A stretch of 64,000 nucleotides of DNA, from assembly GCF_040548815.1 (NCBI RefSeq), contig NZ_JBEPSM010000001.1:1922001-1986000 (forward strand), written 5' to 3'. Source of the stretch: Kaistia defluvii (GTDB taxonomy: Bacteria > Pseudomonadota > Alphaproteobacteria > Rhizobiales > Kaistiaceae). The position numbers were made by a program, and so were the translations under genes. Shown piece after piece: positions 38,875-47,986 of this stretch; position 1 is the first letter of the stretch, and each line of letters begins with the position of its first letter. Below the pieces are notes generated by a model, which did not search any database, had not been told where the DNA came from, and saw only the letters and a list, made by a program, of their open reading frames with translations.

Positions 38875-40302
38875 CTAGATCGCCGCCGGGTCGGCGGCGA
38901 CTTCGCCGCCGAGGGGGACGACCGGCGCCGGCACGAAGGCGGCGCCCGCGCCGTCCGAGGCAGGGAGTTGCTCCATCAGCGCCAGCAGGCCTGCCGCGAA
39001 GTCGGCCTCGGACGTCGGATGATAGCGCGCCGCGATCGCGGATCGCAGGGTCGCCAGCCATTCGTCGTCGGTCGCCGCCCGCTCGATCGCCGCAATCCAG
39101 CCTTCCAGATCGCGCGCCGGGATAACCGGCATCAGCCCCTGCGTCGCCTCCGCGAGGGCCGGCGCGTCGGAAATCAGAACCGGCAGGCCGAAATCCAGGC
39201 ACTCGGCGGCGCCGAGGCCCCAGCCTTCCGCGAGCGAGGGAAACACGCCGAACCGGGCGTTCTGATACAGCCAGGCCAGTTGCGGATCGCTGATGCCCGA
39301 GAGGAAAGTTACCTTGTCGGCCAGTTCCGGATGATCGGCCAGATACTGCTCGACTTCCTCCACCATCCAGCCCCATCGGCCGCAGAGGACGAGTTTCGGC
39401 ATGCGGTCGCCCAGCTGCGGCATCAGGCGTTCCCAGGCCCGCAGCAGCGTGATGTGATTTTTCCGGATCTCGATCGTCGAGCAATAGACGACGAAATTCG
39501 TGCCGATCAGCGATTCCACCGGCTCGGGCTTACGTCCCGCCAGTCCCTCGCGCAGAAACGATCCCAGCGGATTGACGGTGACCGTCGGCCGGCGTTCGCC
39601 CTCCAGGCCCGCCCGGGTCGTTCGGGCCGAATATTCCGAGACGCAGACCAGCTGGCTGCACCACGCCTGCATCCACTTGAAGTCGCGGGCGAAGGACTTG
39701 GCATGGCCCTTGTGGACGAGGTCGGGCATGTCGAGCGGGATCGTGTCATGCAGGATCGCCGTGACCTTCGCCCGGACCTCGGCCGACCGGTGGCCGGCGA
39801 TCGAATGCAGCCCGATATTCGAAAGGAAGCACTGCGCCTGGGGGTCGGACAGCGGATCCTCGCTGGCCCCGCCCTTCTTGGCGCCGGCCGCGAAGACGAG
39901 CTTGCCGATGCGGATGCCGAGTTTCGCCAGCTCGAACGGCAGGCCGGAACGGCCGGCGCGATTGGCCAGGTATCCGGCGGCCACGCGGTCCAGTTCGCGC
40001 CCGGCGGAGCCGCCACTGGCGCGGATCACCTGGTAGACGGTCATCACCCGCTGCGGGAACGGCGCGTCTCCGACGCCCTCGATGAACGGGATGCGGCGCT
40101 CGACCAGCGCCTCGAGATAGCGCAGTTCCACGGAAGTCAGCATGCGCGCCTTGCCGCTGCCCTCGACGAGGTAGAACGCGATGTTCGGGTCCTTGCGGCG
40201 CAGCACCTGGCGGATCAGCGCGCTCTCGACGCGGGGAATGCCTACAGGGGGATGCGGCCCCCACCGCAGGGGCTGGGTCGCGTCGAAATAGAACTTGGAC
40301 AT
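38875..40302 (-). CDS. GT4-family glycosyltransferase
   Basis: This 475-residue protein has a GT-B fold with the retaining GT4 donor-site pattern FPSLAEGWGLGAAECLDFGLPVL (E-x7-E, about 368-390). The acceptor half begins FYFDATQPLRWGPHPPVGIPRVE, which I associate with glycosyltransferases of rhizobial exopolysaccharide loci. There is no signal or membrane segment. It stands alone without other polysaccharide genes. Donor and acceptor are not predictable. The upstream 200 bases are shared with the divergent marR operon. Confidence 0.85.
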   Translation of the reverse strand: MSKFYFDATQPLRWGPHPPVGIPRVESALIRQVLRRKDPNIAFYLVEGSGKARMLTSVELRYLEALVERRIPFIEGVGDAPFPQRVMTVYQVIRASGGSAGRELDRVAAGYLANRAGRSGLPFELAKLGIRIGKLVFAAGAKKGGASEDPLSDPQAQCFLSNIGLHSIAGHRSAEVRAKVTAILHDTIPLDMPDLVHKGHAKSFARDFKWMQAWCSQLVCVSEYSARTTRAGLEGERRPTVTVNPLGSFLREGLAGRKPEPVESLIGTNFVVYCSTIEIRKNHITLLRAWERLMPQLGDRMPKLVLCGRWGWMVEEVEQYLADHPELADKVTFLSGISDPQLAWLYQNARFGVFPSLAEGWGLGAAECLDFGLPVLISDAPALAEATQGLMPVIPARDLEGWIAAIERAATDDEWLATLRSAIAARYHPTSEADFAAGLLALMEQLPASDGAGAAFVPAPVVPLGGEVAADPAAI

Positions 40303-40470
40303 AAGGGGCGCATCCCAGCGGCAGACGGTACAGGGTGACGAGAATCATCCTCGCGGACAATTCAGTCGATAGTTTGATCAGGGCGAAATGCCCGCATGGC
40401 CCCCCCACTTGTCAACGGAGCGCAGGACAGTCGCGCCCTCGTCCACGGCTTCAGGATCGACAAAGACCCC

Positions 40471-40511
40471 TCGACAAATCGTAAGGCCTTCCATATATGT
40501 AGCTTCATACA
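40471..40511 (+). promoter_or_regulatory. Promoter and candidate operator of marR-efflux operon
   Basis: TCGACA (40471-40476), 17 bases and TATATG (40494-40499) form a promoter. The palindrome TGTA-GCTTCA-TACA (40498-40511) overlaps its -10 and start region, where an autoregulating MarR repressor would bind. Confidence 0.5.
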
Positions 40512-40529
40512 ATGTACGAGGCGACTGTT

Positions 40530-41003
40530 ATGGTAAGCTATGAAAATCGGCCCAAGACGTTCCTGGGACGGCTATCGCAGGCGAGCCGCGCCATGCGCAC
40601 CTGTTTTGATTCCGAATTGAAGACGCTCGACCTGACGCTGTCGCGCGGGCGGCTGATGCTGCATCTGGTCTCGGCGTCGCATGTCGTCACCCAGTCGGAG
40701 CTCACCGACGCGCTGGAAGTCGAGCATCCCACCATCGTGCGGCTGCTCGATGGGCTCGAGCAGTCGGGCCACGTCCAGCGCCAGCCGCTGCCCGGCGACC
40801 GCCGCGCCAAGGCCGTGGTCCTGACGGCGGAAGGCCAGGCCATCGGCGAACGCGTCCTGCGCATGACCGACACGCTGAGCGAGCGCCTGCTGGAAGGAAT
40901 TTCGCCGCAGGATATCGACGTGGCGGAACGGGTCCTGGTGGCTCTCTCCGACAATCTAGGCCGGGCGCTCGCCAAGGAAACGGAAGTCGAGCCGGCATCA
41001 TGA
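40530..41003 (+). CDS. MarR-family repressor
   Basis: This winged-helix regulator has a wing-helix pattern VVTQSELTDALEVEHPTIVRLLDGLEQSGHVQRQPLPGDRRAKAVVLT typical of MarR/SlyA. I prefer the ATG at 40530 (157 residues), which has GAGG nine bases upstream, over the ATG at 40512, which has none. It is first in an operon with an MFS pump and membrane fusion protein, overlapping the pump gene by ATGA. It most likely represses the pump until a phenolic or drug ligand binds. Confidence 0.92.
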   Translation: MVSYENRPKTFLGRLSQASRAMRTCFDSELKTLDLTLSRGRLMLHLVSASHVVTQSELTDALEVEHPTIVRLLDGLEQSGHVQRQPLPGDRRAKAVVLTAEGQAIGERVLRMTDTLSERLLEGISPQDIDVAERVLVALSDNLGRALAKETEVEPAS

Positions 41004-42697
41004 GCAACGCGATCGCCCTGGCGCCGCGGCCCGAGGCAACTGGCCCGGCGGCGCCGAAACCCGTTCCTGTCCAGCCTGCCCCCGCCGCCATCGTCGCGCC
41101 GCCGGCCCCTCCGGCCGCGCCCGTCTTCGTGCCGATGCCGCCCTTGCGCGCCGCCATCTATGCCGGCGCCTCGATCCTGCTGGGCCTGACGCAGGGCCTC
41201 GGCCTCAATCTGGTCAGCGCCAACCTGACGGGCCTGCAGGGTCCGCTGCATGCGACGCAGATCGAGATCGCCTGGCTGACCGCCGCCTACATGGCCACCA
41301 ACATCACCGGCACCATGCTGCTCTACAAGGTGCGGACCCAGTTCGGCCTGCGCCGCTTCGCCGAGATCGGCCTCGTCATCTACGCGCTGGTCACCATCGC
41401 CCATCTGTTCAGCAACGATCTGCGCTCGGCGCTGGCCGTGCGCGCCGTGATGGGCATCGCCGCCGCGCCGCTTTCGACGCTTGCCTTCTATTACATGCTC
41501 GAATGGCTGCCGCCGGCCCGCAAGCTGACGCTGGGCGTCACTTTCGGCGTTCTGGGCGGCCAGCTGGCCGTGCCCATTGCCCGCGTGATCTCGCCGGACC
41601 TGCTGGAACTCGGCGACTGGCACGGGCTCTATCTGATCGAAGCGGGCCTGGCGATGCTGAGCCTTGCCGTCATCTACATCCTGCCGATTACCCACCCGCC
41701 GCGGGTGAAAGTGTTCGACCGGGAGGACTGGATCAGCTTTCCGCTGATTGCCGCCGGCTTCGGCTCGACCGCCATCGTCCTTTCCGTCGGCCGGCTCTAC
41801 TGGTGGTTCGATGCGCCCTGGATCGGCGTGCTGCTCGCCGTTTCGATCGCGTCGCTCACCCTCGTCGTCATCATCGAATGGCACCGCGCCCATCCGATCA
41901 TCGACCTGCGCTGGCTGTCGTCCTACGACATGCTGACGCTGACGGGCTCGTTCCTGCTGTTCCGCTTCTTGCTGTCCGAACAGTCGGTCGGCGCCATCGG
42001 CCTGTTCAACTCGATCGGCCTGCAGAACGACCAGCTGATCCCGCTGTTCACGATCATCCTAGCGGCGACGCTGGCGGGCTATCTGTTCACGGCCTGCGTC
42101 ATCAGCCCGGCAAATGGCCCGCGCCTGCATCTGGCGGCGCTGATCCTGATCGCCGCCGGCGCCTGGATGGATTCGCGCGTCACCAACTTGACCCGGCCGG
42201 AGCAGTTCTATGTCAGCCAGGCCATGATCGCCTTTGCCGGCGCGATGTTCCTGCCGCCCGCTCTGCTCGTGGGCTTCGGCAAGGCGATAGCCAGGGGGCC
42301 GATGGGCATATTGAGCTTCCTCGTCGTCTTCCTCGGCACCCAGAGCATGGGCGGCATCCTGGCCTCCGCCATTCTCGGGACCTTCCAGACGGTGCGCGAG
42401 AAGTTCCATTCGAGCGTCATCGTCGAGCACCTGACGCTGCAGGATCCGCTCGTCGCCCAGCGCATCCGCGCCTACGGCGCCGCCTATTCCAAGGTGTTGC
42501 CGGATCCAGCGCTCCAGAATGCCGAAGGCGTCGTTGCACTCGGCAAGCTGGCCAGCCAGGAGGCGAGCATCCTCGCCTACCAGGACATGTTCCTGCTGAT
42601 CTTCTACGTCGCGCTGGCCGGCATCGCCCTGCTGGCCGCCCACACCGCCTATGTCCGCTATCGCACCACCCGCCTCGCCGCGCTCACCCCGGCCTGA
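41000..42697 (+). CDS. DHA2-type MFS multidrug efflux protein (EmrB-like)
   Basis: This 565-residue inner-membrane protein has about 14 hydrophobic helices. The N-terminal 45 residues are an unusual Pro/Ala-rich cytoplasmic tail. ANLTGLQGPLHATQIEIAWLTAAYMATNITG is the DHA2 motif region, and a long periplasmic loop (VREKFHSSVIVEHLTLQDPLV...) precedes the last helix, as in EmrB/FarB pumps that work with an HlyD partner. The partner gene follows 25 bases downstream. Substrate is unknown; fusaric-acid or antibiotic export are common in the group. Confidence 0.9.
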   Translation: MSNAIALAPRPEATGPAAPKPVPVQPAPAAIVAPPAPPAAPVFVPMPPLRAAIYAGASILLGLTQGLGLNLVSANLTGLQGPLHATQIEIAWLTAAYMATNITGTMLLYKVRTQFGLRRFAEIGLVIYALVTIAHLFSNDLRSALAVRAVMGIAAAPLSTLAFYYMLEWLPPARKLTLGVTFGVLGGQLAVPIARVISPDLLELGDWHGLYLIEAGLAMLSLAVIYILPITHPPRVKVFDREDWISFPLIAAGFGSTAIVLSVGRLYWWFDAPWIGVLLAVSIASLTLVVIIEWHRAHPIIDLRWLSSYDMLTLTGSFLLFRFLLSEQSVGAIGLFNSIGLQNDQLIPLFTIILAATLAGYLFTACVISPANGPRLHLAALILIAAGAWMDSRVTNLTRPEQFYVSQAMIAFAGAMFLPPALLVGFGKAIARGPMGILSFLVVFLGTQSMGGILASAILGTFQTVREKFHSSVIVEHLTLQDPLVAQRIRAYGAAYSKVLPDPALQNAEGVVALGKLASQEASILAYQDMFLLIFYVALAGIALLAAHTAYVRYRTTRLAALTPA

Positions 42698-42722
42698 CGG
42701 TTATCAGAATCGAGTGTTCATC

Positions 42723-43796
42723 ATGCAGATCCAGTCGATCTTCAAATCCAGAACCACCCTCGCCGCGCTTGCCGTCGGCATTCTCGGCGTGCTGCTCGTG
42801 CTCTATTCCTGGCAGCTGCCGCCCTTCGCCTCGTCGGTGCAGACCACCAACAACGCCTATGTCAAAGGCCAGGTCACGCTGCTCAGCCCGCAGATCGCCG
42901 GCTATGTCGTCGCCGTTCCGGTCCAGGACTATATGAGCGTCAAGAAGGGCGACCTGCTCGTGCAGATCGACGACCGCATCTATCGCCAGCAATTGGCTCA
43001 GGCCCAGGCGACCCTGGTCCAGCAGCAGGCGGCGCTCGCCAATTTCGCCGAGAACCGCCTCGCCAAGCAGGCAAGCCTCGACCTCGCCAAGGCGCAGCGG
43101 CAAAGCGCGCAGGCCGGGCTGGAGAAGGCCGAGCTCGACGACAAGCGCACTGGCACGCTGGTCGATCGCGGTTTCTCGACCCAATCCTCCGGCGACCAGA
43201 CCCGCGTTGCGCGGCTGCAGGCGCAGTCGATGGTCGCCCAGGCGGAAGCCTCGGTGCAGATCGCCGAGCAGAACCTCGCTCTGATCGACGCCGGCAAGAG
43301 CTCCCTCGAAGCCGCCGTCGCCAGCGCCGAGGCGGCGGTCGAACTCGCCCAGATCAACCTCGGCAACACCCGCATCGTCGCGCCGGTCGATGGCCGGCTT
43401 GGCGAGGTCGCGGCGCGGCTTGGACAATATGCGGCCGCCGGCACGCAGCTGACCTCGATCACGCCGTCGAAAACCTGGGTCATCGCCAATTTCAAGGAAA
43501 CCCAGCTCGCCCATGTCGAAGTCGGCCAGCCCGCCACCTTCACGGTCGACGGTCTCGGCGACGTCGAGCTGAACGGCCGCGTGTCGCAGATCGCGCCCGC
43601 TGCCGGTTCGGAGTTCAGTGTGCTCAAGCCGGACAACGCCACGGGCAACTTCACCAAGGTCGCCCAGCGCATTCCGCTGCGCATCGAGATCGATGGCGGC
43701 CAGCCCGCGGCTGCGGATCTGCGCCCCGGCATGTCGGTGATCGTCAAGATCGACACCGCCGACAAGCCGCTGCCGGCCCTGGCTTCGGCGCAGTGA
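42723..43796 (+). CDS. HlyD/EmrA-type membrane fusion protein
   Basis: This 357-residue periplasmic adaptor has one N-terminal membrane anchor (about 12-30), a lipoyl/barrel-sandwich half (AYVKGQVTLLSPQIAGYVVAVPVQDYMSVKKGDLLVQID), a long alpha-helical hairpin (Ala/Gln/Leu-rich, about 85-205), the second lipoyl half (NTRIVAPVDGRLGEVAARLGQ) and a C-terminal beta-barrel. It links the MFS pump to an outer-membrane channel, which is not encoded here. I start at the ATG at 42723. Confidence 0.93.
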   Translation: MQIQSIFKSRTTLAALAVGILGVLLVLYSWQLPPFASSVQTTNNAYVKGQVTLLSPQIAGYVVAVPVQDYMSVKKGDLLVQIDDRIYRQQLAQAQATLVQQQAALANFAENRLAKQASLDLAKAQRQSAQAGLEKAELDDKRTGTLVDRGFSTQSSGDQTRVARLQAQSMVAQAEASVQIAEQNLALIDAGKSSLEAAVASAEAAVELAQINLGNTRIVAPVDGRLGEVAARLGQYAAAGTQLTSITPSKTWVIANFKETQLAHVEVGQPATFTVDGLGDVELNGRVSQIAPAAGSEFSVLKPDNATGNFTKVAQRIPLRIEIDGGQPAAADLRPGMSVIVKIDTADKPLPALASAQ

Positions 43797-43804
43797 CCAC
43801 CAAC

Positions 43805-43830
43805 GGGCGCCCGGCAAGGGCGCCCGGTTT
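43805..43830 (+). terminator. Hairpin terminator of efflux operon
   Basis: Two GGGCGCCC boxes (43805-43812 and 43818-43825) pair across a 5-base loop and are followed by GGTTT, 8 bases past the hlyD-type stop. Confidence 0.6.
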
Positions 43831-43833
43831 CAG

Positions 43834-43952
43834 CTCTCCCTGAGGGAGAGGTCGACGGCCGTAGGCCGGCGGGTGAGGGTTTACGGCCTAACCGGATAGT
43901 TTCCTAAAACCTCACCCGAAGCTTCGCTCCGACCTCTCCCTCAGGGAGAGGT
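43834..43952. repeat. REP family B inverted pair
   Basis: Hairpin CTCTCCC-TGA-GGGAGAG plus tail through GGCGGGTGAGGGTTT on the left, and tail CCTCACCCGAAG with hairpin ACCTCTCCC-TCA-GGGAGAGGT on the right. Tails face inward. Other copies lie near 46.6, 56.4 and 63.2 kb. It separates convergent genes. Confidence 0.85.
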
Positions 43953-43999
43953 AACGAGGCGTGCGCTGGACGGGCGCGAGCCCTTTTGCCGCGCTCGCC

Positions 44000-45100
44000 T
44001 CAGCGCACGGTGACGGGAATGGCCTGGGCCATGTTGTTGCCGACGCCGATCCAGTTCCAGTTCGGTTCGATCGGCTGGATATTGCCGGCCGCATCGATCG
44101 CCCGGCAGGACAGCACGTGCTCGCCGGGCTCCGCTTCCCAGAGGCAGGTCCAGCGCCGCCAGGCGAACTCCCCCTGCGGCGGATCCAGCTCCGCCGCGGT
44201 CCAGCCGCCATCGACCCCGAACTCCACCCGCTCGATCGGCGCCTCGCCCGACCAGGCCCGGCCCTCGATCCGGCACGGCCCGGCGCCCAGCGTGCGCTGG
44301 CGCGTCAAAAAATCGGGATCGCCCGGCGGCACCAGCAGCGCGCGCGGCCGGATGCGCTGCACCGGCACGCCGGGATCGTCCGGGCCGCTTCGATAATGGT
44401 AGTTGGTCGCCTGATAGTAGCCCTGGAACGGACGGTTCACCGCCTCGATCCGGTTCAGCCATTTGACGCTGGCCATGCCGTACCAGCCCGGTACCAGCAG
44501 GCGCAGCGGAAAGCCGTGCTGCGGCAGCAGGGGCTGGCCGTTCATCTCATAGGCAAGCAGGATTTCCGGCCGGTTGGCATAGTCGACCGGCAGGCTGCGG
44601 GCGTAATCCAGCTCCTCGCCCTTCTCGAAGCCATGGTCGGCGCCGGTGAAGACGATCTCGACGGCATCGGCTTGCACGCCGGCCTCGGCCAGCAGGCCGG
44701 AGAGCGGCGTGCCGGTCCACAGCGCCGTACCGACCGCCTCCGTCACCCAGGGCTGGCTGACCGGCCGCGGATGCAGGCGCGAACGGCCATTGCCGGCGCA
44801 TTCGAGCGTGACCGGCAGGCTGACGCGGGGCCGCGCGCGGATGTCGTCCAGGGTCAGCTCGAGGCGGCGCGCGACGGAGCCTTCGATCGAAAGCCGCCAG
44901 TCGGCGGGATCGATCATCGGAATGTCGAAATGGATCAGCAGGTAATGCAGGCCCGCCGGGGTGATGTCGTACCGCAGCGCCTCAAGCGGCATGGCGTGGT
45001 TGCGCGCCGCGAGCTGCAACTCCTCGACCGTCAGCGGCCCCTCGGTCGGTCCCTTGGGCAAGGACGGGCGGCCAAAGATGGAAAGCGGCGTATCGGACAT
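44000..45100 (-). CDS. Sulfite-oxidase-family molybdopterin protein
   Basis: This 366-residue protein carries the molybdopterin-binding domain with the molybdenum-ligating cysteine Cys101 in LECAGNGR, plus a C-terminal Mo-co oxidoreductase dimerisation domain (about 255-366, ending NWIGVGNNMAQ). No signal peptide or Tat motif and no heme site are visible, so it is more like cytoplasmic SorT-like or plant-type sulfite oxidases lacking cytochrome. I start at the ATG at 45100 (MSDTPLSIFG). It is followed upstream by a flavoprotein gene on the same strand; joint function is only a guess. Confidence 0.85.
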   Translation of the reverse strand: MSDTPLSIFGRPSLPKGPTEGPLTVEELQLAARNHAMPLEALRYDITPAGLHYLLIHFDIPMIDPADWRLSIEGSVARRLELTLDDIRARPRVSLPVTLECAGNGRSRLHPRPVSQPWVTEAVGTALWTGTPLSGLLAEAGVQADAVEIVFTGADHGFEKGEELDYARSLPVDYANRPEILLAYEMNGQPLLPQHGFPLRLLVPGWYGMASVKWLNRIEAVNRPFQGYYQATNYHYRSGPDDPGVPVQRIRPRALLVPPGDPDFLTRQRTLGAGPCRIEGRAWSGEAPIERVEFGVDGGWTAAELDPPQGEFAWRRWTCLWEAEPGEHVLSCRAIDAAGNIQPIEPNWNWIGVGNNMAQAIPVTVR

Positions 45101-45191
45101 GCGCGACCCCATGATCAAAGCTCTGCGACAGCTACCGGCCGTTGCAAAGCCTAGCATGGAACCGGCGCGGCACCAGACCGGCCGGCTCGGT

Positions 45192-46412
45192 TCAGCCGGC
45201 CAGAACCAGCTTCTTCAGATCCACGCCCTCGTCCGCCGCCACCGCCTTGTCGAGCTGGAAGCCGGATCCCAGCATGCGGCGGCCCAGCATGTGATCGCCG
45301 GCGCGGTTGACCGAGTCGATCGCGACCAGTTCGTCGTCGCGGTAATGGAACACGGAGAACGAGCCGTCCTCCGGCCTGCCGCGCAGGACGCTGGAATTGG
45401 CGTCGTTGGAAAGGCCGACCATCTGCAGCTTGGCGTCGCCCTGATCCGACCAGAACCATGGCACGGCGCGATAGGCCTCGCCCTTGCCGAGCAGCGCCGC
45501 GACGCCGGTCTTTGCCTGGTCGACGGCGTTCTGCACGCTTTCGAGCCGCACCGAACGGCCCAGCGCCCAATGATGGAACGACACCGCGTCGCCGGCCGCG
45601 ACGATGCGCGGATCGGACGTGCGCATCGCCTCGTCGACGACGATGCCATTGGCGACATGCAGGCCGGCGGCCTCCGCCAGTTCGACATTCGGCACCACGC
45701 CGACGCCGACGATCACCGTGTCGGCGGGAATGCGCTCGCCGGACAGCGTCTCGACCGCGACGGCCTGGCCGTTCTCGCCAATGATGCCGTGGACCGGAGT
45801 CTCCAACCGGATCGTCGTGCCCATGGCGCGGTGCAGGTCGAGGAAATAGGCCGAGATCGCCGGCGCCACGACGCGGCCCATGAGGCGCGGCGCGGCTTCC
45901 AGCACGGTCACGGTCTTGCCGAGCAGGCGCGCGGTCGCGGCCAGCTCCAGGCCGATGAAGCCGCCGCCAACCACGACGACATCCCGCGCCATCGCGAAGC
46001 GCCGCTTCAGCCGGCGCGCGTCCTCGGCGGTGCGCAGCAGGAAGATGTTTTCGAGATCGATGCCGGGTACCGGCGGCACGCGGACGCGCGCGCCGGTCGC
46101 GAGCACCAGCCCGTCGAAGGGCAGGCTGTCGGCTCCGAGCCGCACCAACCCTGCGTCGCGGTCGATGGCGGTCACTTCCGAACCCAGCACCAGATCGACG
46201 GCATTCTTCTCGTAGAAGGCGGCCGGGCGCAGCTCTTGCAGCTCGTCGCCCTCGGCCTTGATGAAGCCTTTCGAGAGCGGCGGGCGGTGATAGGGGATCT
46301 CGCGCTCGGCCGAGACGAGCGTGACCCTGCCGTCAAATCCGTCCGAGCGGAGGCTCGCCGCGGCCTGCGCGCCGGCATGGCCGCCGCCGATGATTACGAT
46401 GTTCTTGGTCAT
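45192..46412 (-). CDS. FAD-dependent ferredoxin/rubredoxin reductase-type oxidoreductase
   Basis: This 406-residue flavoprotein resembles putidaredoxin/rhodocoxin reductases. It has the FAD GxGxxG (IIGGGHAGAQAA, 6-17), the NAD-binding GGGFIGLELAATAR (about 150) and a C-terminal reductase domain (PWFWSDQGDAKLQMVGL). It passes electrons from NAD(P)H to a small iron-sulfur protein, which is not encoded nearby. I start at the ATG at 46412; further upstream sequence is not conserved. It lies 91 bases before the sulfite-oxidase-family gene. Confidence 0.9.
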   Translation of the reverse strand: MTKNIVIIGGGHAGAQAAASLRSDGFDGRVTLVSAEREIPYHRPPLSKGFIKAEGDELQELRPAAFYEKNAVDLVLGSEVTAIDRDAGLVRLGADSLPFDGLVLATGARVRVPPVPGIDLENIFLLRTAEDARRLKRRFAMARDVVVVGGGFIGLELAATARLLGKTVTVLEAAPRLMGRVVAPAISAYFLDLHRAMGTTIRLETPVHGIIGENGQAVAVETLSGERIPADTVIVGVGVVPNVELAEAAGLHVANGIVVDEAMRTSDPRIVAAGDAVSFHHWALGRSVRLESVQNAVDQAKTGVAALLGKGEAYRAVPWFWSDQGDAKLQMVGLSNDANSSVLRGRPEDGSFSVFHYRDDELVAIDSVNRAGDHMLGRRMLGSGFQLDKAVAADEGVDLKKLVLAG

Positions 46413-46727
46413 GTCACCCGCCAGTCCGATTCCGCGCGACACTGGCACCGGGGGGCCGTTCCGTGCAAGGGGCGGAGGGTCCGGAGACGGGCAGAAAGCC
46501 TGTCACCCTGTCCCTCTCCCGCAAGCGGGCGATAGAACGCGCGCGACGGCTCCCATAAAGGGGACATCAGCCTCTCACCTCTCCCTGAGGGAGAGGTCGG
46601 CTCGAAGAGCCGGGTGAGGGTTTAGGGAACCATCCGGATAAAGCTCAGAATGCAGAGATCAAGCGGTAAGGCCGTAAACCCTCACCCGCCGACCTGCGGC
46701 CGTCGACCTCTCCCTCAGGGAGAGGTG
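46413..46727. repeat. REP-rich intergenic stretch, families A and B
   Basis: There is no gene in this stretch. A family A hairpin remnant (CCCTCTCCCGC-AA-GCGGGCG) lies at 46512-46532. A family B pair has hairpin ACCTCTCCC-TGA-GGGAGAGGT with tail GGGTGAGGGTTTAGG (46576-46625), and its mirror with tail AAACCCTCACCCGCC and hairpin ACCTCTCCC-TCA-GGGAGAGGT (46676-46727). The tails face each other across about 50 bases. Confidence 0.8.
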
Positions 46728-46770
46728 AAGGAAGCGCGTCTCCGGCAGGACAGGGCACAACGGACAATCA

Positions 46771-46897
46771 CGCTCGCCGTCATCCCGGCTCCCGAGCCGG
46801 GATGACGGCGAGCGTAGACCTTGGCCGCTTAAGACTCCCAAAAACCCGGATGCATGGATCCCGGATCTCCGCTTCGCTGCGTCAGGGATGACGGCGA
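46771..46897. repeat. GTCATCC-family palindrome with a perfect 21-base stem
   Basis: The left arm 46771-46791 (begins CGCTCGCCGTCATCC) and right arm 46794-46814 are exact complements around a 2-base loop. A second GGGATGACGGCGAGC at about 46885-46899 repeats the arm after an ATGCATGGATCC segment. It lies 28 bases beyond the ABC ATPase stop and could act as terminator for that operon. Confidence 0.75.
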
Positions 46898-46924
46898 GCT
46901 TGTATCTCCGGCCCTTCACCGGAA

Positions 46925-47923
46925 TCAAATCGCCCGGCCGCCCCTGTCGAAGCGGTGGATATGCGTCTCGTCGGCGGCGAGGCCGACCGTCGCGCCGACC
47001 TCGAAATCTTCCTGGCCGACGATGCGGACCGTCACCATGTCGGCGCCTTCGACGGCGACATAGACGAAGGTGTCGGAGCCCAGTTTCTCGAGATGGCTGA
47101 CCTTGCCTTCCCAATTGCCGCCGGTCGGCACGATGCGAACGTGCTCGGGCCGGATGCCGATCGTCGTGGCGCCCAGCTTTTCCGCCGGCGCGCCGGTGAG
47201 GAAATTCATCTTCGGCGAACCGATGAAGCCGGCGACGAAGAGATTGGCCGGCTTGTTGTAGAGATCGATCGGGCGGCCGACCTGCTCGATCTTGCCGGCG
47301 CTCAGGACGACGATCTTGTCGGCCAGCGTCATCGCCTCGACCTGGTCATGCGTCACATAGATCATCGTGCCGCCCAGCAGGCGGTGCAGATTGGCGATCT
47401 CGATGCGCGTATTGACGCGAAGCGCCGCATCGAGATTGGACAGCGGCTCGTCGAACAGGAACAGTTTTGGCTGCCGCACGATGGCCCGGCCGATGGCGAC
47501 GCGCTGGCGCTGGCCGCCGGAAAGCTCGGAAGGCCGGCGATCGAGCAGCGGGTCGAGATGCAGCATCTTGGCAGCGGCAGCGATCCGGCGCTCGATCTCG
47601 CTCTTCTCGACGCCCTCCTGCTTCAGCGCCAGGCCCATGTTGCCCTTCACCGTCAGGTGCGGATAGAGCGCGTAGCTCTGGAACACCATGGCGATGCCGC
47701 GCTTGGCGGGCGGCGTCACGTCGACATTCTTCCCGGCGATCGTCACGTGGCCGGAGGTCTGGTCCTCGAGGCCCGCGATGATGCGCAGCAGCGTCGACTT
47801 TCCGCAGCCTGACGGGCCGACGAAGACGACGAACTCGCCCTCGGAGACCTCGAGATCGACGCCGCGGATGACATCGGTCGATCCGAAGCGCTTGGTGACG
47901 TTCTGGAGGGTCAGTGCGCTCAC
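46925..47923 (-). CDS. UgpC/MalK-type sugar ABC transporter ATPase
   Basis: This 332-residue ATPase energises the permeases encoded just upstream. Motifs are Walker [10 protein letters not shown] (about 36-44), Q-loop [10 protein letters not shown], signature LSGGQRQR, Walker [13 protein letters not shown] and the H-loop YVTHDQ. A C-terminal TOBE-type domain (IGIRPEHV..) marks the CUT1 carbohydrate subgroup. It is the last gene of the murQ-led operon. A second ATPase of this type lies at 59.6 kb. Confidence 0.95.
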   Translation of the reverse strand: MSALTLQNVTKRFGSTDVIRGVDLEVSEGEFVVFVGPSGCGKSTLLRIIAGLEDQTSGHVTIAGKNVDVTPPAKRGIAMVFQSYALYPHLTVKGNMGLALKQEGVEKSEIERRIAAAAKMLHLDPLLDRRPSELSGGQRQRVAIGRAIVRQPKLFLFDEPLSNLDAALRVNTRIEIANLHRLLGGTMIYVTHDQVEAMTLADKIVVLSAGKIEQVGRPIDLYNKPANLFVAGFIGSPKMNFLTGAPAEKLGATTIGIRPEHVRIVPTGGNWEGKVSHLEKLGSDTFVYVAVEGADMVTVRIVGQEDFEVGATVGLAADETHIHRFDRGGRAI

Positions 47924-47986
47924 GGGCTTATCCTTCGTGATCGTTGGCTGAGCGTCGGCCCAGGAAAACTCTGTCGATATGCCAGG

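Noticed and set aside
43834..43952. REP family B pair considered as a terminator for the sulfite-oxidase-family gene
   Set aside because: The hairpin recurs at many unrelated places with conserved tails and no T-run, so it is annotated as a repeat even if it may attenuate transcription.
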